From an uncultured Oscillospiraceae bacterium (lineage in GTDB: Bacteria; Bacillota; Clostridia; Oscillospirales; Ruminococcaceae): a DNA stretch of 64,000 nt. Every line of letters begins with the position of its first letter. Positions within the stretch are counted from its first letter, which is position 1. The stretch is from positions 62,001 to 126,000 of the forward strand of contig CAJUSD010000001.1 in assembly GCA_910589145.1 (NCBI GenBank), read 5' to 3'. The position numbers and the translations under genes were made by a program. The notes under the pieces are model-generated. The model saw only the letters and a list, made by a program, of their open reading frames with translations, was not told where the DNA came from and ran no database searches. This document shows, in pieces, positions 42,730-50,971 of the stretch.

Positions 42730-43253
42730 CCTCCTACCTCCTTTAACGCTGCGGCTATCATTTCGTCTGGGACTTCCCATATCCGCTGATTGCCCCTGCA
42801 GGGGAGCGGTTTCGGAAGCGGCCGGATGTTCGCCAGCTTCCATGCGTACATCTCCAGCCCGTAATGTCCGAACATGAGTTCATCGCCTGTCGGCAGCGGG
42901 ATTTCCTCCCAGCCGATGCGATGCCCGTCCGCGCCCCGCCTGTATGTGCCGTCCGGGTTCATGGCGGGTTTGCTCTCCATCCACCGCTCTCCGCTGGAGT
43001 TCCCCATCACCTGGTAGCACTCTACGAGGTCTGCGACTGCGATGATGGAGCCTTTCGGCAGTTCCTCCATCCGCTTGCCGAGAATCCCCTGCGTCTTGTC
43101 CCGGAGTTCCCCGCCGTACTCAAATGGTTTGTTCTTCCCGGCGTGGATGGCGATAATGCCACGGTAGGGCGTATCCCACGAGCGCGTTTCGTACTGCTTT
43201 GCCCCTGCGACAATCAGCGATGCATAGGGCTGTAAAATGGTGATTGCTTTCAT
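42723..43253 (-). CDS. ASCH-domain protein
   Basis: A 176-residue protein with the ASCH RNA-binding/PUA-like fold: the opening MKAITILQPYASLIVAGAK, ETRSWDTPYRGIIAIHAGK near 22, then IIAVADLVECYQV. ASCH proteins may bind modified nucleosides or RNA. It is coupled to the DUF7768-like gene. Confidence 0.85.
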   Translation of the reverse strand: MKAITILQPYASLIVAGAKQYETRSWDTPYRGIIAIHAGKNKPFEYGGELRDKTQGILGKRMEELPKGSIIAVADLVECYQVMGNSSGERWMESKPAMNPDGTYRRGADGHRIGWEEIPLPTGDELMFGHYGLEMYAWKLANIRPLPKPLPCRGNQRIWEVPDEMIAAALKEVGGC

Positions 43254-43516
43254 TCTGTAGAATCCTCCTTCCCTGTGAAAAGCGTACCCACTGCCGCTTC
43301 AATCTGCGCCAGCCGCTTTTCTCCGATGCCTTTGACGTTCTTGATTTGTTCCATAACCGCCGTGAGGTCTGTCCCCGGCACGGACGCTCTGCCGTCCTTT
43401 ATGCCCTCCAGGTAGATGCGGGTGCAGAATTCGTCCAGCTGGGCGTGGTCAAATTTCTTGACTTCCTTGTACTGCGCCCGTGTTGTGGTGTACCGCCCGT
43501 TTCTCTTTCGTTTCAT
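43250..43516 (-). CDS. Small helix-hairpin-helix-like protein
   Basis: An 88-residue basic protein with EQIKNVKGIGEKRLAQIEAAV near residue 56, a helix-hairpin-helix pattern that would bind DNA non-specifically. It overlaps both neighbours by four bases and is co-translated. Confidence 0.65.
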   Translation of the reverse strand: MKRKRNGRYTTTRAQYKEVKKFDHAQLDEFCTRIYLEGIKDGRASVPGTDLTAVMEQIKNVKGIGEKRLAQIEAAVGTLFTGKEDSTE

Positions 43517-43797
43517 CCTTTTTGTCGCTCCTTCCCGCGTCCGTGGATGTACTCTGCCTGTTGCTCATCCTTCTTGAGTTCCCGCAAATCCAGCACAAAA
43601 TCCTGCACCGTGCGGGAAATAATCAGGTAAAACAAGGGGAGAAGCAGGGCGAATCCCTCACCGCCTATCGCTTTGTACCCGCGTTCTGCGTATGCGACCT
43701 CTGATCCAAAGTGGAACAGGATAATCCCGGCGATGGTCAGCAGTATGTACTTCACCAGCGTGTCCTTCCATGTTTTTTTGCGCTTTCGGTTATTCAT
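43513..43797 (-). CDS. Small membrane protein
   Basis: A 94-residue protein with two hydrophobic segments (YILLTIAGIILFHFGSEVAYA and FALLLPLFYLIISRTVQDF) flanked by highly basic ends. Function is unknown. Its first codons contain AACCGAAAGCG, complementary to the candidate small RNA at 58238-58318. Confidence 0.65.
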   Translation of the reverse strand: MNNRKRKKTWKDTLVKYILLTIAGIILFHFGSEVAYAERGYKAIGGEGFALLLPLFYLIISRTVQDFVLDLRELKKDEQQAEYIHGRGKERQKG

Positions 43798-43936
43798 TGT
43801 TGTCCGTTCCTTTCTCCCAATATGGGCAGTCGGTATGGTCTGCGTCCACGAAATCTGCCCGGTGTGGGCTGTCTCCGTTGCAGCATACGCCCTCGTAGCT
43901 GGCGTACCAGTGGCAATCTGCGCACCGCCTATTCAT
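43790..43936 (-). CDS. Small Cys-rich protein
   Basis: A 48-residue protein (MNRRCADCHWYASYEGVCCNG..., CPYWEKGTDNNE) with five Cys, likely a zinc-binding microprotein. It overlaps both neighbours by a few bases. Similar small proteins are frequent in clostridial phage early regions. Confidence 0.65.
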   Translation of the reverse strand: MNRRCADCHWYASYEGVCCNGDSPHRADFVDADHTDCPYWEKGTDNNE

Positions 43937-44108
43937 TGCGCTTCCTCCTGTTCCACGCTCTCACGGTCGGTGCGTAATATCCGCAGTTTACGCACGTCAC
44001 CCCGTGAAGCTGTCCAAAGAGGCGAAGCAGTTTCGGTGTCCCGATTGTGAACGCTTTTCCCCTTGCGAGAGAAACGCTCCCGCATTTCGGGCATTTCTTT
44101 GGTCTCAT
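43929..44108 (-). CDS. Lar-like zinc-ribbon protein (possible anti-restriction)
   Basis: A 59-residue protein with CPKCG near residue 6, CVNCG near 39 and the closing AWNRRKRNE. The pattern (CPxCG...CxxCG...AWNRR) resembles the Lar restriction-alleviation family that modulates type I systems. The resemblance is by motif only. Its start overlaps the upstream stop (ATGA). Confidence 0.65.
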   Translation of the reverse strand: MRPKKCPKCGSVSLARGKAFTIGTPKLLRLFGQLHGVTCVNCGYYAPTVRAWNRRKRNE

Positions 44109-44368
44109 TTCTCTGTCCCTCCGTCCTGCGTGAACAGGCTTGTCTGGTTCCGTTCCTCGCACCACTCCGGCATGACCGGGTATAATTCCCATTCCTCTCC
44201 ATCTACCTCGTAGTAGATGATTCCGTACCCGTTCGGTCCCGGCTGGACGGGCTTCCCATCCAGAATGTCCAAGTGCTTCTGTCCGAGTTGCTGGATCAGG
44301 GGCTTTCCGGTTTTCGATGCCCGGAACGCTGCGCTGCTGAACACCAGATTTTCTTCGGTTGCGCTCAT
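44105..44368 (-). CDS. Early-region protein, unknown
   Basis: An 87-residue acidic protein (MSATEENLVFSSAAFRASKTG..., EWELYPVMPEWCEERNQ). The start at 44368 overlaps the upstream stop. No family is recognised. Confidence 0.6.
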   Translation of the reverse strand: MSATEENLVFSSAAFRASKTGKPLIQQLGQKHLDILDGKPVQPGPNGYGIIYYEVDGEEWELYPVMPEWCEERNQTSLFTQDGGTEK

Positions 44369-44784
44369 GGTTGTTCCCCCGTTCTCTTGTGTCCGACAAT
44401 CCACGCCGGGGGAATAATCCCCCGGAATATGTACCAGCATTCGCTTCCCGCCCATCCTTCAATCAGGCTCTGGTTTTCCTCCCCCGGAAACTGTGCCATG
44501 AAGTCCGGCGCCCGGATGAGTTTCTTCCTGTGGTTGTACGGGATTACGATGGTCAGCCGATACGCCGTTCTGGAATAGGGGAGGACGATGCGGGTGTCCC
44601 AGCTTTGGCGGCTGGATGCTCCGTCCAGCGTCAGCCATTGCGTCTTTTCCTCTACTCGGAGTTTCCCGTCCTCCCATATCGGGGTGCATCCAAGCGTGAG
44701 ACCGCTGTCCAGAATCGACTGCAGGGTGTGCGCCGCGCAGAAATGATACAGGGTAATTGGGCTTCCTGCCTTGCGTTGTTTCAT
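44365..44784 (-). CDS. Unknown protein with ART-like N-terminal pattern
   Basis: A 139-residue protein. The opening ITLYHFCAAHTLQSILDSGL resembles the first strand-helix of DarT/Tpt1-type ADP-ribosyltransferases (YH...L..IL..GL), and TQWLTLDGASS could correspond to a later core strand. A catalytic Glu cannot be placed. Treat as hypothetical with a weak structural hint. Its stop overlaps the next gene's start (ATGA). Confidence 0.5.
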   Translation of the reverse strand: MKQRKAGSPITLYHFCAAHTLQSILDSGLTLGCTPIWEDGKLRVEEKTQWLTLDGASSRQSWDTRIVLPYSRTAYRLTIVIPYNHRKKLIRAPDFMAQFPGEENQSLIEGWAGSECWYIFRGIIPPAWIVGHKRTGEQP

Positions 44785-44981
44785 CGTTCGTCCCCCTTCG
44801 GCTCCGGCACATCAAACGCCAGGTGCAGGAGGTAGTCGATCACCTTGAGCATGGCTACCTTTGGGACGCTGTTGTGCGTCTCCATTTTCAAGATTGTGTG
44901 GATGGCAGCTCCCTTTTCCTCATCGGTGTAATCCGGGCTGTCGATTCTTGCGAAAATGGCGTATGCTTTCCCGAATTTCAT
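44781..44981 (-). CDS. Early-region protein, unknown
   Basis: A 66-residue protein (MKFGKAYAIFARIDSPDYTDEE..., LHLAFDVPEPKGDER). The ATG at 44981 has AAAGGGGG at good spacing; the ATG at 44987 is too close. No family is recognised. Confidence 0.6.
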   Translation of the reverse strand: MKFGKAYAIFARIDSPDYTDEEKGAAIHTILKMETHNSVPKVAMLKVIDYLLHLAFDVPEPKGDER

Positions 44982-44994
44982 AATCATCCCCCTT

Positions 44995-45354
44995 TCAGTT
45001 GTCCACGTAGACGATGATGCATGGCTTCCAGTACGGTGCGTATAACTCCATCTCGGCTTTGATGTAGGCTGTGAATTCTTCATCCGTCCCGGTGAAGTCG
45101 CTACGGTTCTCGATTTCTTCCTCCAGTTCGTCCCGGTCGGTGAAGCAGATTTCATCGTTCACGGTCTGCGGGAAGTCCAGAAATTCGCCGATGCTGGCGG
45201 TCACGCTGGAGCAGCTCATGTAGCTGTAATCGCCGCTGTTGCAATCCTCCCCAGCGAACACCAGCAGGGGGAGTTCCGGGTTCTCCAGAATCAGTTGCCG
45301 CAGTTCGTCCGTGGCGTGGAGAAGTCCCGTGCGCTTCTTTTCGTATTCGTTCAT
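44995..45354 (-). CDS. Early-region acidic protein, unknown
   Basis: A 119-residue acidic protein (MNEYEKKRTGLLHATDELRQLI..., YWKPCIIVYVDN). The central GEDCNSGDYSYMSCSSVTASIGEFLD segment is Cys/Ser-rich. No family is recognised. Its acidity could suit DNA mimicry, but nothing else supports that. Confidence 0.6.
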   Translation of the reverse strand: MNEYEKKRTGLLHATDELRQLILENPELPLLVFAGEDCNSGDYSYMSCSSVTASIGEFLDFPQTVNDEICFTDRDELEEEIENRSDFTGTDEEFTAYIKAEMELYAPYWKPCIIVYVDN

Positions 45355-45356
45355 TG

Positions 45357-45638
45357 TCAAACCTCCAATCCTCGCACCGTGTCCAGTGCGTCCTCGATTG
45401 CGCTTATTGCTTCTTGCAGGGCATCCTTGTCCCACTTTGCCCGTTCCTGCGCTTTCTGGTACAGGTAGGCTTCGATGCTCCCATCCTCTGCCTGAAGCGC
45501 ATAAGCCGTAGCCTTGTTGCCCTGTTCGCTGTTGAATTGGTCGATGCGTTCCTGCGCCGTTTCCATCGTCCAATCCTCCGGGGCTGTGTGGGCGCGGACG
45601 ATTTTGCCGTCTGCGTCCCGGTAGTAAACGATAATCAT
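45357..45638 (-). CDS. Early-region protein, unknown
   Basis: A 93-residue protein (MIIVYYRDADGKIVRAHTAPED..., ending EDALDTVRGLEV) with a helical C-terminal half. The start overlaps the upstream stop (ATGA). No family is recognised. Confidence 0.6.
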   Translation of the reverse strand: MIIVYYRDADGKIVRAHTAPEDWTMETAQERIDQFNSEQGNKATAYALQAEDGSIEAYLYQKAQERAKWDKDALQEAISAIEDALDTVRGLEV

Positions 45639-45832
45639 TTCGCATCCTCCGTATCGTCTTTCCTCGGCCAGTAGGCTCTGGTCACATCCACGCTGTACCA
45701 GAACGACTTGCCGCAGTGTTCGCATTCGGTCAGGCAGCAGTTTGCGGATATTTCGTCATCCTCGTGCGTGTCCTGCGCTCTGCCGCAGTAAGGGCAGTGC
45801 AGGATTTCCGCTCCATCGAAATCATCAATCAT
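45635..45832 (-). CDS. Small zinc-ribbon protein
   Basis: A 65-residue protein with paired Cys motifs CPYCG (near 13) and CEHCG (near 37), a classic zinc ribbon, plus two further Cys between them. It probably mediates nucleic-acid or protein contact. Confidence 0.65.
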   Translation of the reverse strand: MIDDFDGAEILHCPYCGRAQDTHEDDEISANCCLTECEHCGKSFWYSVDVTRAYWPRKDDTEDAK

Positions 45833-46175
45833 GGCTTTCCTCCCCTTCGTCCATCCTTGCGCCGCAATCCGGGCAGTAGTTTTCTCGGATGATGGTTGCC
45901 CTTCCACAAAGGCTACACCTGTACTCTCTGTGCGGCTTGTAGGTCGGTTCGCCGGATTCGTCCGTCCCGGCGTAATGGGTGCAGTCCAGCCCCTTCCATC
46001 TCCCGTGTTGCACAGGCTCTGCGTCCACGGATGGTATGATTTCGCTGTTCTGGATTGCTTTGATTACATCCAGAATCCCGGTGTTGTACCCTGCGCCGTA
46101 TGGCGTGATGGTTTTAGGCAGCGTCCAGTTACGAAGAAGTTCCAGCATGGCTTCCCGGTTTATCAAGTCTTTCAT
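45825..46175 (-). CDS. Zinc-ribbon phage protein
   Basis: A 116-residue protein starting MKDLINREAMLELLRN and ending with a zinc ribbon (CSLCG near 89, CPDCGARMDEGEE near 103). This layout is very common in Clostridia prophages. Function is unknown. Confidence 0.7.
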   Translation of the reverse strand: MKDLINREAMLELLRNWTLPKTITPYGAGYNTGILDVIKAIQNSEIIPSVDAEPVQHGRWKGLDCTHYAGTDESGEPTYKPHREYRCSLCGRATIIRENYCPDCGARMDEGEESHD

Positions 46176-46190
46176 CGTCCTTGCCCCTCT

Positions 46191-47045
46191 CTATGTCGCT
46201 GGCATCAGCACATCCTTTGCTGCGCTTGCACCGGCACTCTGCGCCGCACCTTTCGCTGTCCCGGTCTCCCAGGGTAATTCCCGCCGCATATTTTCCTCTC
46301 CGACAATCGGGATCAGGCTGTCTTTCATGAACACCGCCGCCCGTGTCAGGTCTGCCGCTGCGCAGATGGTGTCCACCCACTCTTTCTCCGGCACAACCTT
46401 GCCCTTGCGGTTGCCCGTCTCTGCGCCGATGATGATCCACCTGTCCCCGCCGAAACTTCCCAGCCCCACATCCATGCGCTCTGTCAGCGGTTCGATGCTG
46501 ACAAATGTGTTATCTGAAAACCTACCGGGGTATCGCCGGGATTTCATGCTGTCCAGTGTGGAGCCGTACCAGAAATTTTCCCTTTTGGGGAGTTTCCCGG
46601 CTCTTGCCAGTTCGCCGTATCGCTGCGGGTTCTTCGTGAGGAAGATGTACCTGTGCTGGGGGGCTTTGTCGCAAGCGTTGAACACTTGCTCTATCCATTC
46701 CTCCGGCACCCATGCGCCGAACAGGTCAGCCATCGAGCAGACAAAGATGGTCTGCGGGTTTACCCATTTCTGCGGTTGATCCAGCCTGTACCCGTGGAGA
46801 GTGGGCTGGAATCCGAACGGGTACGGAGCCTGCATCCGCTTCCCGTCTGCCCTGCGGATGTATTTCTTTTCCTGTGCGCCGAGCGTATAGTTGCCGTCCA
46901 GTTCCGTCAGCCCTGCGCCGTACTGCGGGTCGTAGCCGCTGAATCTTTCGGCAATCCTCCGGGCATAGCAGTACGGGCATTCATGCCGGCACCCGGTCAC
47001 TGGATTCCATGTGGAATCGCACCATTCGATCTTCGTTTTTAACAT
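46191..47045 (-). CDS. DUF5131 family (phage Gp37/Gp68-like)
   Basis: A 284-residue protein. It opens TKIEWCDSTWNPVTGCRHECPYCYARRIAERF with a CxxxCxxC motif like that of radical-SAM enzymes. Further family segments are ICSMADLFGAWVPEEWIEQVF and IGAETGNRKGKVVPE. The activity is not established. Its leader contains a 12-base perfect complement to the candidate small RNA. Confidence 0.85.
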   Translation of the reverse strand: MLKTKIEWCDSTWNPVTGCRHECPYCYARRIAERFSGYDPQYGAGLTELDGNYTLGAQEKKYIRRADGKRMQAPYPFGFQPTLHGYRLDQPQKWVNPQTIFVCSMADLFGAWVPEEWIEQVFNACDKAPQHRYIFLTKNPQRYGELARAGKLPKRENFWYGSTLDSMKSRRYPGRFSDNTFVSIEPLTERMDVGLGSFGGDRWIIIGAETGNRKGKVVPEKEWVDTICAAADLTRAAVFMKDSLIPIVGEENMRRELPWETGTAKGAAQSAGASAAKDVLMPAT

Positions 47046-47048
47046 CGT

Positions 47049-47243
47049 TCATTCCTCGCTTTCGGTTTTTTCTATGGCATCAAGCAGACTTATCTGCCCG
47101 TCCAGCGGTTGTCTGTCCAGTTCTTTCTGCTTTGCTTTCCTGGCGCATTGGCATCCGTATCCCCGCTTGACTGATTCCTCGCTCACCAGAATTCTTCCGC
47201 ATTCCTTGCACCGCCTTGCTGTGAGCGTGAAGTATTCGCTCAT
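47049..47243 (-). CDS. Small DUF6011-like zinc-binding protein
   Basis: A 64-residue protein with CKECGRILVSEESVKRGYGCQC, a four-Cys zinc site typical of small DUF6011-like phage proteins. The leader contains ACCGAAAGCGA, complementary over 11 bases to the candidate small RNA. Confidence 0.68.
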   Translation of the reverse strand: MSEYFTLTARRCKECGRILVSEESVKRGYGCQCARKAKQKELDRQPLDGQISLLDAIEKTESEE

Positions 47244-47270
47244 CCGCTTTACCTCGCTTTCGGTCTTATC

Positions 47271-47675
47271 CTATCTTGCCGCATATCCAGCCGCCGCTTT
47301 CACCACTCTAAGGCATTCCTGCACGGTGAGTAAGTCATAGCCAGCTTGGTCTTGCATTTCCTCCATGCGCCCGATTGCGTCTGTCATCGCATCGTGTGTC
47401 TGTACCGCCACCTGATTGTCTGTGAATCCGCGCCACTTCCACCAGCTGTACCCGGCGCAGTCTTTTGGCCCTGGTCTGGAGCATCGCCCTCCCTTCCACT
47501 CGATACATGAGCGGCATGTGTTCCCGGTCGAAAAGTTCCAGATGTCCTTCACCGCCGCCAGAAGCGTTTCCAGTTCCTCGATCCGTGCGGCTGCGTAAAG
47601 GCACATTGGTTCTTCCCCCAGCCGCAGGATATCTTTGATTTTTTGGTTCATCTCCGGGTATGTATGGATTTCCAT
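47271..47675 (-). CDS. Cys-containing early protein, unknown
   Basis: A 134-residue helical protein (MEIHTYPEMNQKIKDILRLGE...) with a Cys-rich centre (CRSCIEWKGGRCSRPGPKDC) that may bind zinc. The ATG at 47675 fits the upstream AAGG better than the GTG at 47684. No family is recognised. Confidence 0.62.
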   Translation of the reverse strand: MEIHTYPEMNQKIKDILRLGEEPMCLYAAARIEELETLLAAVKDIWNFSTGNTCRSCIEWKGGRCSRPGPKDCAGYSWWKWRGFTDNQVAVQTHDAMTDAIGRMEEMQDQAGYDLLTVQECLRVVKAAAGYAAR

Positions 47676-47702
47676 GTCTTTCACATCCTTTTTCTTTGTG
47701 AT

Positions 47703-50315
47703 TTAATTCGTCCGGCAATTTATGTTGTCTAAATAATCGAAAATTGAAATCTGCGCATCTTCCTGCTGAAACTGTTCCTCTATCATGTGGATGCTCTTTT
47801 TCTCCAGCGTGTTCCAAATGTTTCCTATCAAATTCGGCATATCCTCCAAGTCCAGAAGTTTCTGCCAGAGTTCGGGGTGTTGATCTCTCAAGTGGCGCAG
47901 TTCTTTTCGGCTTGCATTCGGGCAGAACCAGCACCCACCCCGGCTTGTGTACTCGTAGACTGGAGAGAGTAGACCGTATTTCTTACAGAGGTCGTATGCC
48001 ATTTCCTCTGTGTACCCGTACTTTTCCAAGAGGGAAATCTGCCCTTTGCCGTTTGCTCGTTCCAGCCTTTTCGGTTCGTCTATGGCTATCCCCACATACT
48101 GCCTGTATTTCTGCGCCCCCAGCGTTTTCAAGAAGTTCTGTATCGGCTCTATCTTCACGCTGCGATTTATCTGACACCGTAGTGCCATCGGGAATCCAGT
48201 TATCATCCCCGTACCGTATCGTTTTCCTCTGGTCGGTTCCCGCAGAAAGATGTCCATGTAGTTTAGCCGTGAGTGCAGAATTTTGACCTCGTACCCCCAG
48301 CTTTCAAATAGCGGGATGGCTTTGCTCTTGATGAATTCGATTTGCTCTGGCGGCTCCCCGCTGGTCTCCCGATCAAACATGACCTCTGAAAAAATTATCA
48401 GGTCGAGCGGCTCTCCGTGTTCGTGCGCCAGGATGATGGATGCCGTGCTGTCCTTCCCGCCGCTCCAGCTTGCGATGTAGAGGGGTCTGTCCTGTTCTGC
48501 CTGTAACTCTGCGGCTATCCCTGCGAGGACATGGTAGGCATTTGGTATCGCCAGCGAATTGCCCCACATCTTGTACTCTGCGCTGTCCGTCTGCGGGTTC
48601 TGTAGCCATTTCCGCACCTGTTTCCGGGATCGTGGTTTCTTTTTCGGGTTCATGGTTTTTCGGTGCGTCTCGAAAACCTCACACCACCAGTCGATTTCTT
48701 CCTCTGTCGGCTCCGGCGTTTCCAGTCCTGCGCACCACCCGTCCGGGTAGCCCTGCAAGCGGCCGCATTCCTGCGGCGTGAGCCGCCGCACTATGTACGG
48801 GTATCCGCTTTCGCCTGTCGGCTCCATCACCGCCTGTGCGTCATGCATACAGTTCAGCGTCCGGGCTTTTTCGTCCAGTGATAAATCGTGGACTTGCCCG
48901 TTGCCTATGGTGTAGGGCTGCCCCGGTGCGCATACGGCGTGTTGATCCGATGTGTTGAGCGTGAAGCACACATCCTCGTTGATGCCGTCCCCCTGTGGGC
49001 CGTTCTCTGTCCTGCGGCTTATCATGCTCCCCTGGATGGCGATTGTCGGATGCGCTACAAAGCCTTGTGTGTCCTCTGCCGTGAGCGTGTGCGCCGTTTC
49101 CTCGCTTGCCGTGAAGCAGTCCCTGCCTATGGAGAACGCTGGTTGCACCACCAGCGGCTGGTTGCCGCCGCCTGTACCGTACTTTGCGACTACCGTTTGG
49201 GCGATGTCCCCGCTGTCTCTGAATCTGGTATCTTGCCCGTGATTCTCGAACACTCGCGCCACGATGAGGTTACCGCCTTGGTTGCATGTTGCGTCCCCGC
49301 CGTTCGTGTTCAGCGTCCGCGCCACACTTGCTTGGTAGCACCCGCTGTCAGGGTTCTGGCTGTTCCATGCGTTGCTCGCCTTGCTGGACAGCCCGTATGC
49401 CGCTGGAAGCATCACGCCGACTGTGGCCTGTCCCCCTGTTGGATTCCCTGTCCCGATGCAGGGTGATTTATCATCATCGCTTATCGGGTCTTGTGTCAGG
49501 TGAAATGCCACCATCGGCGGGTGTCCGTGCATCTCGGAGCGGAGCGTTCCTGCTATGCCCTCGGATACCTCCATGCGGCTGCCGCCCTGGTCGTTTAGGC
49601 AGACTGCCTTGCCTGATTCCTCAAGGTGCTTTCCAGCAATTCCGGCAGTTTCTTCCCCCGTTCCTGCGCCCTGCGGAGAATCCCCGCACAGGCGGTCGCA
49701 CTCAAATTGTATTTTTCCGGCACGGTTTCCTCCAAAATCTGCGACAAGGTAGATTCTCTTTCTTCGCTGGGGTACTCCCCAATATTGCGCATCGTACACC
49801 CTGTAGGCAAGAGACCAGCCGTTTCCGCCGTAGAGGTCTGCCATCGGCCATCGCTTGTCAGGCAGTGGCACATCAGGGGCGTTTGGTTCTGCAATTCGGA
49901 TAATTTCTGTGAGGACTGCCTGGAAGTCCCGCCCTGCGTTACTGCTAAAGGCTCCCGGCACATTCTCCCACACGATGTATCTCGGTTTTCGTCCATGTGT
50001 CTTTTCCCTCATTTCCTTGATGATTCGTATCGCTTCGAGGAACAGCCCCGACCGTTCCCCACTCAGTCCCTGCCGCCGGCCGGCTACGCTTAAGTCTTGG
50101 CACGGGCTTCCAAAGGTCACGATGTCCACGGGTTCGATTTCGCTGCCGCTTATCTCTGTGATGCTCCCTAAGTGCTTCATGTCCGGGAATCGCTTGGTTG
50201 TTACCCGAATTGGGAACGGTTCAATCTCCGAAGCCCACAGGGGCGTTATTCCAGCCATCGTCCCCGCCAGAGGGAATCCTCCTGCACCGTCAAAAAGTGA
50301 GCCTAATGTCATCAT
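47703..50315 (-). CDS. C5 cytosine DNA methyltransferase fused to a PAPS-reductase-like PP-loop domain
   Basis: An 870-residue two-domain protein. The N-terminal part is a C5 methyltransferase: GSLFDGAGGFPLAG at 5-18 (SAM binding), the catalytic SPCQDLSVAG near 70 and the closing MWGNSLAIPNAYHV. It has a long Gly/Asn/Thr-rich insert (about 200-480). Residues ~612-870 form a PP-loop domain with SWSGGKDST near 616 and a CWFCPNASR motif near 796, as in phage PAPS-reductase-like proteins related to DndC. GAGGAAAC precedes the tandem ATGs at 50315/50312. The two domains are usually separate genes; the frame is open throughout. Confidence 0.9.
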   Translation of the reverse strand: MMTLGSLFDGAGGFPLAGTMAGITPLWASEIEPFPIRVTTKRFPDMKHLGSITEISGSEIEPVDIVTFGSPCQDLSVAGRRQGLSGERSGLFLEAIRIIKEMREKTHGRKPRYIVWENVPGAFSSNAGRDFQAVLTEIIRIAEPNAPDVPLPDKRWPMADLYGGNGWSLAYRVYDAQYWGVPQRRKRIYLVADFGGNRAGKIQFECDRLCGDSPQGAGTGEETAGIAGKHLEESGKAVCLNDQGGSRMEVSEGIAGTLRSEMHGHPPMVAFHLTQDPISDDDKSPCIGTGNPTGGQATVGVMLPAAYGLSSKASNAWNSQNPDSGCYQASVARTLNTNGGDATCNQGGNLIVARVFENHGQDTRFRDSGDIAQTVVAKYGTGGGNQPLVVQPAFSIGRDCFTASEETAHTLTAEDTQGFVAHPTIAIQGSMISRRTENGPQGDGINEDVCFTLNTSDQHAVCAPGQPYTIGNGQVHDLSLDEKARTLNCMHDAQAVMEPTGESGYPYIVRRLTPQECGRLQGYPDGWCAGLETPEPTEEEIDWWCEVFETHRKTMNPKKKPRSRKQVRKWLQNPQTDSAEYKMWGNSLAIPNAYHVLAGIAAELQAEQDRPLYIASWSGGKDSTASIILAHEHGEPLDLIIFSEVMFDRETSGEPPEQIEFIKSKAIPLFESWGYEVKILHSRLNYMDIFLREPTRGKRYGTGMITGFPMALRCQINRSVKIEPIQNFLKTLGAQKYRQYVGIAIDEPKRLERANGKGQISLLEKYGYTEEMAYDLCKKYGLLSPVYEYTSRGGCWFCPNASRKELRHLRDQHPELWQKLLDLEDMPNLIGNIWNTLEKKSIHMIEEQFQQEDAQISIFDYLDNINCRTN

Positions 50316-50350
50316 TCCCGTTTCCTCGTTTCTCCGTGTTCTGCGGCCTG

Positions 50351-50971
50351 TTACCTCCCGCCGTTGTGCCAGAGCCTGTCTACCGTGGCGAGGTAGTCTA
50401 TCGCCGCTGCGCCGCCCAGCTTCACCCGCCATTCCCACGGCAGTTCGTCTTTGCGGATGCTTGCTTTCCCGGTCGTTTTCCATTCCGTCCACATCGGGTT
50501 GAAACATACGCTCCCGCCCTGCTTTGCTTCCCTTGCCGTAAGTGCGGCTTGCCAGTAGCACCAAGGGATGATGTAAAAGTCCGTAAGCTGGAAGCTGATC
50601 ATCACAAATCCTATCCCGTTGCCCTGCGCCGTCCAATCCCGCAGGAAATCGCATTGATGCGGCTCTACCCGCTTCAGGTCTATCTTGTCTGCGGCGCAGT
50701 GCTTTGCTTCAAAGGCTATCGGTGTTCCTGCGTACTGCCCCATGAAATCCACCGTTGCCTTTTCCTCGTACTTTGCGCTCACGATCTGCCCCGTGCCGTT
50801 TCGGAGCGGCTTGCAGAGCGTGTGCTGTTTCGTTACGATTGCCCTCCCGGTATGCTGGTATCTGGCGTTTGCGTACTCTATCAGCCCCTCGAAGGACATT
50901 CCCCGGTTTCCGTATGTGCTTGCTATTGCGCTCCCCTCCAATCCGGCCAGCTCATCGTCAACAGTCTGCAT
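50351..50971 (-). CDS. recU: RecU-like Holliday junction resolvase
   Basis: A protein of up to 206 residues with the RecU pattern: GNRGMSFEGLIEYANARY, then KATVDFMGQYAGTPIAFEAKHC (metal-binding D and E-x-K), then QCDFLRDWTAQGNGIGFVMISF. It would resolve four-way junctions during phage recombination. The start is uncertain: ATG 50971 overlaps the DnaC-like gene by 49 bases and has a poor ribosome site, while ATG 50899 (MSFEGL) has GGGGA just ahead but cuts into the family's conserved N-terminus. Confidence 0.88.
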   Translation of the reverse strand: MQTVDDELAGLEGSAIASTYGNRGMSFEGLIEYANARYQHTGRAIVTKQHTLCKPLRNGTGQIVSAKYEEKATVDFMGQYAGTPIAFEAKHCAADKIDLKRVEPHQCDFLRDWTAQGNGIGFVMISFQLTDFYIIPWCYWQAALTAREAKQGGSVCFNPMWTEWKTTGKASIRKDELPWEWRVKLGGAAAIDYLATVDRLWHNGGR

